Source of the DNA: Fasciolopsis buskii
Lineage: Eukaryota; Platyhelminthes; Trematoda; Plagiorchiida; Fasciolidae
Direction: 5' to 3'
Assembly (NCBI GenBank): GCA_008360955.1
Contig: LUCM01003403.1
Span: 119,177-183,176, forward strand
DNA length: 64,000 bases
Shown here: piece by piece, positions 57,720 through 64,000 of the stretch
Layout of the letters: every line of letters begins with the position of its first letter
Position numbering within the stretch: the stretch's first letter is position 1
Program-made: the position numbers and the translations under genes
Notes under the pieces: generated by a model
Told to the model about the DNA's origin: nothing
Database searches by the model: none
Seen by the model: only the letters and a program-made list of their open reading frames with translations

Positions 57720-60620
57720 CTGTGCATACAAGCCGAATGCTGAATGGGTCCGCTTCAAGTAGTTGGTAAGTCACGAAAACAACAATCGGCTTCTTTCGGT
57801 CACTCTGCAGGTGGATATTATTACCTGTGAATTGTTTTACTTTTCCATTTCAACAATGGGTGCAGGTCTATCAGATCTCAGTGAGCAATGCTTGCGAACC
57901 ACATGCTAGCTAACTGTTAGCCAAGTTATCTTGTTTGAACCGTAATGCCTTATGCTGAACTGATTTGATTCCTCGCACACTAACTATTCAATAACTTTTG
58001 TTCTATATGCTAGATATTGCAGCCCCTTGTTGCATACTCACGTCCATTTCGTTCCAGACGCGAACTGAGAACTGCGAAATGTGATTTGTCGAGTCTACCG
58101 AGTGTAAAATCGAGAACATCACAAACTGGCGATCAAATTCATTTCCACTGGTTCATTTTCATGCCACTAGAACACATTCAATATGACTTATGCTATCAAA
58201 GATATGGAAAGACAGTGACAGATTGAAATAAATAAGTCATGAGTCAGGTGATGAAGATCGGAATTAAAATGAGGTGCTAATTACACTGGTTTATTTCAGT
58301 CGGAAGCTAGATTTGGATCAAACATATACACCTATTCGACCCTTGTTTCATTTGCTTCATTGCACCACCTGTTTTTCGTTCCCTAACTGGTGTTAGTGAC
58401 TGTGTACGTGTGCGATATACGACTGATGCACGACTGTTAATCATTGAGGACAAACTTGTTCACCAATTGGTGTTATTCTCAATGCGTTATGTGGAGCTAT
58501 TTGGACAAGATGTGAAGTTGGCCAGGGTGTGAAAAGTCTTCAGCGTCTTTAGGATTCGAACTAACACTTTATCTTCATTTACGCTTTATTATCGTCTTCC
58601 CGTCGCCGACTGAGCCAGGAGGCGACTGCTGGGAATGTTGAAACATTTCACCCAATCGTGGCCTCGTGGACTAGGTAGCAGACTCCATGCAATACGAAAG
58701 CGGGAGTAGAGCTGCCCGGTAGGTCCAAATCCCGTCGAGGTTGAGGAGTGGTCGTGGTTGAAAAAAACAGTTCTGACCGTACACCTGCTGTGCATACCCG
58801 CGTACATCAGTTGGATTGGTCGAAAGATGATCATAATGGAACTTCTTAAAAAATCGTGGGTGAGTATTTTGCCAAACGACGACCTCGTTCTCATCCAGCA
58901 GTCCTCATTTGGCTCAGCCTCAGTTCTTGAAATCTTATGGTAATAGTAACTGATAGACACAAACAGGCCACTTGCAATTCTCCCGGTCAGAAACCAAATA
59001 TAACAGTCGGAGTCAAACCCCGGATCCTAGGATCATCCAGCAAGTACTTCCAAAGCTGAGATATCAGGACTAAGGCCTTTGGTTAATTTTGTCGCTTCTC
59101 GGTGGCTTGAGGAACAAAATGTCGTCATAACTCTATCGCCTGCACCACTTGAGTTCTCGTCGCGTGCATCAAGTCCGGTTTATTACGGACCCTATGGACG
59201 GACATGTGCTACCAATATTTCAAACACTTGTTATGGGAATGACTGAGGAAAACCCTTGAGGAATATCTGAACATCGTAGTGCTAATCAATAAGAAGGAGA
59301 ACTCAGCCGAACCATACTCTCTCCAGAAAAAGATACATGGGAGCCAGGTTTGGAGCACTCGGAATGTGCGAATATTTTCCAGTGACCACGAAAAACGGAC
59401 CAAGTACCTTTTCACTGGTAACCGATCACGCTGCCCAATACGTGGTATGGTCTTTCATTTAGGGTTCTTAACAGTTTACTGAATAATGTCGTTTTACGCG
59501 CCGACTGCACCACTCTAAAAATGAGAATAGGAAACATTTCCAGTACTTAGTGAACTTTGTCATACACTTTGTCATACAACTTGGGGTTGAGTTATTCACT
59601 TTCATTGCAAGCAAGAAAACCGAATTCCTAATCCCCTAAGATCGGAGTTGTTAGGTGCGAATATCAGTAAGCTGGTCAGTTACATTCTCCATGTCCTTGT
59701 CAACTGGGAAAGAGAACGAGAAACAGAATTTGTGGGCGGAACCTATACCAAGTCAAGCATCACATGCTGCAAGGCAAATGTTCGAGTAGATCAGCTTTTG
59801 GTGTAACGATGGAAAACATGACTGTCTATACTCGTAAAAGCATCCATACTTATTTGCATTGCTTGTGCTAGCATGAAATTACTACTGGGATCACCAGACT
59901 GAGTGAACATTGCAGCTTTGTTGTCAGTAACATGAATGCGACTTGAACAGAACTATGTCAAACTCAGCAAACCATGTGTCCATGAAGTAGACTGCCAAAA
60001 CAGAATATGCCACCGCTTACATATGTGAGCGCAGCTAGTGTGAATCCGTTTGTGGCCCGTCCTTTGCTAGCTTCATGTGAACTGATGGCTCGGATGCTTC
60101 ACATCAAATCACTATTTTCTCTAACGAGTAAATTGAGGCTAACAGGTCCGCGGAGACTGAAACTCGAGACGTTCATTCTGTAACTCCACAATGTTAATCG
60201 CCTAACAAACAAATGTCAGCTGACTTCAGATAGGGCAACGGTATCGTCCTTCCGACTGGTCATATTTACTTGGCCCTCCATTACTTGGTCACCCTCTGCC
60301 TGTCCTCAGAAACTGTTCGCTTCTCAAACTCGCCACGAACCAATAACCGAACTGTGACGTAGATTTTCTTGTTCTTGGTCCCCGATCCTCCATAGTAATT
60401 AACAAGCAGAGTGGACTTAGTGGCACCGCACTGGAAAATGTCATCCACAAACTAGTTCAGAAAAAGGTTGCGAAACACATCTGAAAAATCGTATATCAAA
60501 TTTAGGAAATAGAGAGTTCTTAATGCAGAACATCCGAGCAGAGGGATATCTCGTTTAGATGATTGACAGCTATAAAAAAGGAAAGATTAAACGAACACCA
60601 GTCGATGTAGGGAGAACAAA
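57720..60620. other. Stretch with weak tRNA-like repeats
   Basis: Two weak tRNA-like sequences: plus strand 58660-58740 (box B like AGGTCCAAATCCCG) and minus strand 59005-59080 (box A like TATCTCAGCTTTGGAAG, box B like GGGTTTGACTCCGA). No gene is recognised. A 123-codon minus frame (58589-58960) overlaps them and is probably chance. Confidence 0.35.
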
Positions 60621-60627
60621 CGTATCG

Positions 60628-60942
60628 TGATCACAGTGCCGCTCTAGGTTGTTCATCTACACAATCGAGTCGACACAAATCGTAAGTGCACGCCAAATAT
60701 CGCCTATTCATCCGACAATGTTGCTCGCTTTAAACGCTCCTCGTAAAAATCATCAGTTCACCCCCAGCTTCAGGGGCAAATATACTCCCGGGACGGGTCA
60801 GTGGCTCCATCAGCGCATGGTGGAGCATGACCTGCAAGTGGTTGGTGAGGCAGATGGTTCATTCTCTCTAACAGAAAATGATCAAGAAAAACCTGGCTTA
60901 GTCGAACAAGAAACACCTAAAATACATGGGCTGTCGAAATGA
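60628..60942 (+). CDS. Candidate terminal exon, unidentified
   Basis: Open for 104 codons, with the first ATG of the best part at 60719. It reads NHQFTPSFRGKYTPGTGQWL, HQRMVEHDLQVVGEADGSF, LTENDQEKPGLVEQETPKI and HGLSK, then TGA 60940-60942. The frame is bounded upstream by TGA near 60625. A CGCTCTAG acceptor near 60640 is possible. Charged, Gln/Glu/Gly-rich composition looks genuinely protein-like. No domain was recognised. Confidence 0.4.
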
Positions 60943-61522
60943 TCCTGGCTCGGCGATTCAAGTAATCTTACAAAATCGTAACCAAAGGTGACTGGCATTT
61001 TGTGAAACACTATCGATCAGTAGACTAAAACCTCCTCAGCGCTCAGAAACTGCGAACTCTCACTGTGCGCTGGCCCTGGCGTTATCCAGTCGGGTTTCCA
61101 AGATCGGTTTATTGAATTTGCTAGCATAGTTTATTTCCATCATATTTCTACGCGCCTCATTTCAGCTTCAACTAACATGTTTTACGTGCGTGAATGGGAG
61201 ATCAAATGTTACCACCTTCTACGAGTTTGTGTCTTCTATTCTTACTCAACTGGATCAGCGGAACTCAGCATGTCAAAATTCACGATAGACAGTGCCGCGA
61301 GGGTAGTACCCATGTCGCGGGTCCGTAAGCATTCCTCTAGTCAAATGTTTCGTTGGAAGTGTTGCACCTTTTTCAGCCTGGATGTGTCAGGATTCAGGAT
61401 TTCACTGCCCTAGTACATCTGGAGTTATGGAATTCAGTCATGTCAGAGAATTTCTGCTCAGTTATTAGCCTTGATTCCCCTGAAACATGAAGAGCAGGTA
61501 GTTTGCTTAAAAGCGGGTTGAA

Positions 61523-62065
61523 CTAATATGATATTCTCTCCAAATTTATTGTTGACAAAAATGACTCCGGATCATCATAACCAGTCAAATCCAGGATAAG
61601 AATCGACAGGCAAGAATGAGAATCGCCGCGCAAACAAGTGGGGATTAGTTTAACACGGGTTGAGACCCACCGTCCGCGAACAGAAGGCGAATGGAGAAGA
61701 GTGGCAAACGATCCTAATATGGACGTGAAGTGATGCGATGAGGATGTGGTGCGGCGTGAATGAGCCAAACAAGGATGGAAACAAGTGCAGTGTGTAGCAG
61801 GAAAAGGCACGTGTCCAACCATAGCCGGTCCCAGTGATTGGCAAACGCCATTCCGGTTATATTGATTTGATTGCACTGAACTGACCAATGGGCCGGGAAA
61901 TTGTTGTCTATCTATTGAAACTGGATTCCAGTGACCATGTGTGCTTCGAACAAGAATAATATTTCCCATTTTACAAAACACTGGTAATTGTAGCAGATAA
62001 GGTACAATTTGCCAAGCTTGCATATCCTCTTTGTTAGGTTTCGTTAAGGTTGACCGCCCTAACAT
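61523..62065 (-). CDS. Longest non-transposon open frame, unidentified
   Basis: 180 codons from ATG to stop on the minus strand. Segments include KMGNIILVRSTHGHWNPVS, CQSLGPAMVGHVPFPATHC and DLTGYDDPESFLSTINLE. There is no signal peptide, no membrane segment and no recognised motif. About one frame of this length is expected by chance in a window of this size, so this is a weak call. Confidence 0.2.
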   Translation of the reverse strand: MLGRSTLTKPNKEDMQAWQIVPYLLQLPVFCKMGNIILVRSTHGHWNPVSIDRQQFPGPLVSSVQSNQYNRNGVCQSLGPAMVGHVPFPATHCTCFHPCLAHSRRTTSSSHHFTSILGSFATLLHSPSVRGRWVSTRVKLIPTCLRGDSHSCLSILILDLTGYDDPESFLSTINLERISY

Positions 62066-62175
62066 TTAATTACAAGGTGAGTAGGCGGTTTACGATGTGG
62101 TTACTAGAAAGCGACTGTACTGCGACAATCAACGAAGAAACGAATATATGTATATTTGCGCCAATGCACACATGC

Positions 62176-62337
62176 ATGGGTTGTTCCACTAGTCAAACAA
62201 CTAAGGAACTAGCGGGTGAAGGATTATGCGTACCCACTCGGCCCCACTTGTGTCCAGAACTATGCATACACGAGCGGTGTGGTCGAACCAACAAACTGAG
62301 CCCAGTCCGATGTTTGGGCAGATCCATTTATGTTTGA
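62176..62337 (+). CDS. Small Cys-rich open frame with an N-terminal MGCSTS
   Basis: 53 codons from ATG to TGA: MGCSTSQTTKELAGEG, then RPHLCPELCIHERCGRTN and CLGRSIYV. The MGCxxS start is the pattern used for N-myristoylation with adjacent palmitoylation, so the product, if made, could be membrane-anchored. The frame is also open upstream to 62050. It may be a first exon or chance. Confidence 0.2.
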   Translation: MGCSTSQTTKELAGEGLCVPTRPHLCPELCIHERCGRTNKLSPVRCLGRSIYV

Positions 62338-63113
62338 ATGCGGTGGATAAACTACCACGTATTGATCAAACATGAATCTTACGTTGCTATGCTGCCGGGT
62401 CAGTCATTTGGATATTTTTCGTCCATCACTGAAGCGGCCAATAGCATGGGACTGAATGTCATCCCAATAAGTTCCGATATACACCGCTTCTTTTTGGACC
62501 AATAAGGTTATTTTCAGTAACATACACATAATCGTCATTATCGCCGAAATTACCGTCATCCTCGTCACTCTAACCCCCAGTTAGCTAGACGACCAACCAG
62601 TCAATTATCAGTGAAACGGTCGAATAACATCCATTAGAAGCGGCCTTGCGCGGCCGCTGCTATGCTTGTGTGTGGCATTTGTGTGTCCCTACCTCTAGTC
62701 TGAACACGTGCGCCAATCACATTACAGAGCTACAAATAATCGTAAATGGTCACGGAATTATGCGCCGCGACCGCCTAACAAATACATGTGGATTCGATAC
62801 CGTTTTAGATATCCGCATCCGCTTCTGAATTGATGACCGTGCGGATGATACACTCACTTGACCGTGCAACAAGTCCTGCTTGCGTCCAGCCCAATTTGAC
62901 GTGAACTGCGTTTGCTCCATTACCATTATTTTACCAATGGACCTTGCATCATTGTCTCCGGCTGACCGCATTGCGATGAGCCTGTGATCGGAACGAACAT
63001 AGTGTGAAATTTCGAGTGTGAAGTGCACAAGGATGTCCGGAGAGCAGCAATCACAATCGCCTCAATTATCGACTTCCAGCCACGATTGCCAGCTATAGGG
63101 CACAGAGATAGCC

Positions 63114-63144
63114 TCACACACACACATACACACACACACACACA
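63114..63144. repeat. (CA)n microsatellite
   Basis: Perfect CA run with one AT interruption. Confidence 0.95.
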
Positions 63145-63179
63145 AACCAAGATACTAAAACACTTTTACATGTGACGCA

Positions 63180-63560
63180 TCTGCATTTATGCGAGCCTTA
63201 GATCAGACCTTCGGCTGACGCCATTTGACCTTGCACACAGCCCAGCCAAACGTTTAGCGTGACTAGAGCGCACAAACTGTGACACACCAATCAGTGTACG
63301 GACTCACGTACGCACGCGAGCGTGCACACGCAGGCACAAACAGTCAGTCACAACAGGCTTGCCTGTATTAGCGCGCAGGGCACAAACACAACCGCAACGT
63401 ACGCCATATTGGTTTGAGCGAATAGCAGTCGTGCACAGTACGTGCAACAACCGCTAGTACACGCAACCTGCCCCTACCGATACGCTATTGCAAATGGGGT
63501 CGTAATAAAGGCAACAGAGACGGTATTTAGGCTCAGTTGCAAGTAAATTGTTGACTGACC
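63180..63560 (+). promoter_or_regulatory. CpG-containing putative promoter region
   Basis: GC- and CpG-richer than its surroundings (ACGTACGCACGCGAGCGTGC, GCGCGCAGGG, GCAACGTACGCC) and located 220-600 bases upstream of the open frame at 63784. Base composition and position suggest a transcription start region. No TATA box or defined site is claimed. Confidence 0.3.
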
Positions 63561-63783
63561 CGGAGCAGAGCTAACAGAACAACTAGAGCAGCAGGTTTTG
63601 TCCGAAATCCCCGACAATTTTGTACTACAAAACCGGGGTCCCGTTCGTCTCATCTACCCACTCCTATCAGCAGTATTTTCGATCCAGTTCCTGCTTGATT
63701 GGAAATTAGGTACATAAAGTGTAGAAAAGTGGACACATTTGAGTGATTTACCCTATCAGTCGATCGCTCAAACACGCTTGAAG

Positions 63784-64000
63784 ATGTCCGTTCTTCGTCC
63801 AGTTCAATCACACGAGCCAGTCTGGTTATCTGGTTTGACTCGGCTGGACAAACTCCACCCTGACTTGTCCTCGTGTAGCGATCCTAACCCGTACGAATGT
63901 CGGCCCTGCGTAAAATCGGGCGCGTCCTCCACATGCCATTCGGATGATTCTGGTATTGACGCAACAGTGAATCTGGGTCCGCAATCTCCGTTGCCTGAGG
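63784..64000 (+). CDS. Probable first coding exon, truncated by window edge
   Basis: The ATG at 63784 has A at -3. The frame is open for 72 codons to the last base of the window, and an in-frame TAA lies upstream near 63715. The product begins MSVLRPVQSHEPVWLSG, continues LDKLHPDLSSCSDPNPYEC, then RPCVKSGASSTCHSDDSG and NLGPQSPLP. The N-terminal part is Ser/Pro/Cys-rich and probably disordered. DDSGID resembles acidic, phosphorylatable linker sequence. I do not recognise the gene. The CpG-rich stretch upstream supports a 5' end. Confidence 0.5.
   Translation, partial: MSVLRPVQSHEPVWLSGLTRLDKLHPDLSSCSDPNPYECRPCVKSGASSTCHSDDSGIDATVNLGPQSPLPE

Noticed and set aside
1..64000. CRISPR arrays, phage, operons, viral genes or toxin genes
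   Set aside because: No direct-repeat/spacer pattern, no clustered prokaryote-like genes and no recognisable viral or toxin protein; all RT-like sequence fits non-LTR retrotransposons.

Overview
This is a eukaryotic, intron- and repeat-rich window, most likely from a flatworm and probably a trematode (fluke). The grounds are moderate GC, very short or no continuous reading frames, and degenerate non-LTR retrotransposons whose protein fragments resemble the RTE-type and CR1/Jockey-type elements of flukes. Also present are tRNA-derived SINE-like repeats, many dinucleotide, trinucleotide and tetranucleotide arrays, and small candidate exons flanked by GT...AG signals. Nothing looks bacterial: there are no operons, CRISPR arrays or phage genes. 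The species assignment is inference from remembered family resemblance, not from a search. Layout: 1-2.2 kb holds a candidate host exon with a broken frame, then a 3' fragment of a CR1-like element. 2.2-14.1 kb is mostly unannotatable intergenic or intronic DNA with SINE-like repeats and microsatellites. 14.15-17.1 kb is a nearly full-length but dead RTE-type element on the minus strand. 17.1-25.8 kb is quiet apart from two protein-like reading frames. 25.8-26.7 kb is a second, different RTE-type RT relic on the plus strand. 26.7-38.9 kb is quiet, with a decayed tRNA-like sequence at 31.08 kb and a Cys-rich candidate exon on the minus strand at 37.1-37.35 kb. 38.9-42.4 kb holds the best spliced-gene candidate, three phase-compatible exons on the plus strand, with a truncated RTE copy in its first intron. 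43.75-47.2 kb is the most complete CR1-like element (minus strand; endonuclease, RT with the catalytic YADD changed to YAAG, and C-terminal region). It is interrupted by a 609-bp insertion that has 9-bp target-site duplications, 109-bp inverted repeats and a hairpin reminiscent of Penelope-like elements. 50.2-50.9 kb has a candidate terminal exon and a clear tRNA-derived SINE. 55.3-56.2 kb is a large GATA/TA microsatellite zone. 57.3-57.7 kb is a third CR1-like 3' end. The right edge, past 63.78 kb, opens a reading frame that looks like a first coding exon running off the window. The most unusual signal is a 478-bp block inside the two RTE relics at 14.4 kb and 39.5 kb. The block is in inverted orientation about 25 kb apart, with 3 differences in 478 bases by my hand alignment and with shared stop codons, although the homologous flanking sequence has clearly diverged. 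This suggests recent gene conversion, a recent patch duplication, or an assembly artefact. No complete host gene can be named with confidence. All host-exon calls are candidates, because open frames of about 100 codons are expected by chance in 64 kb.
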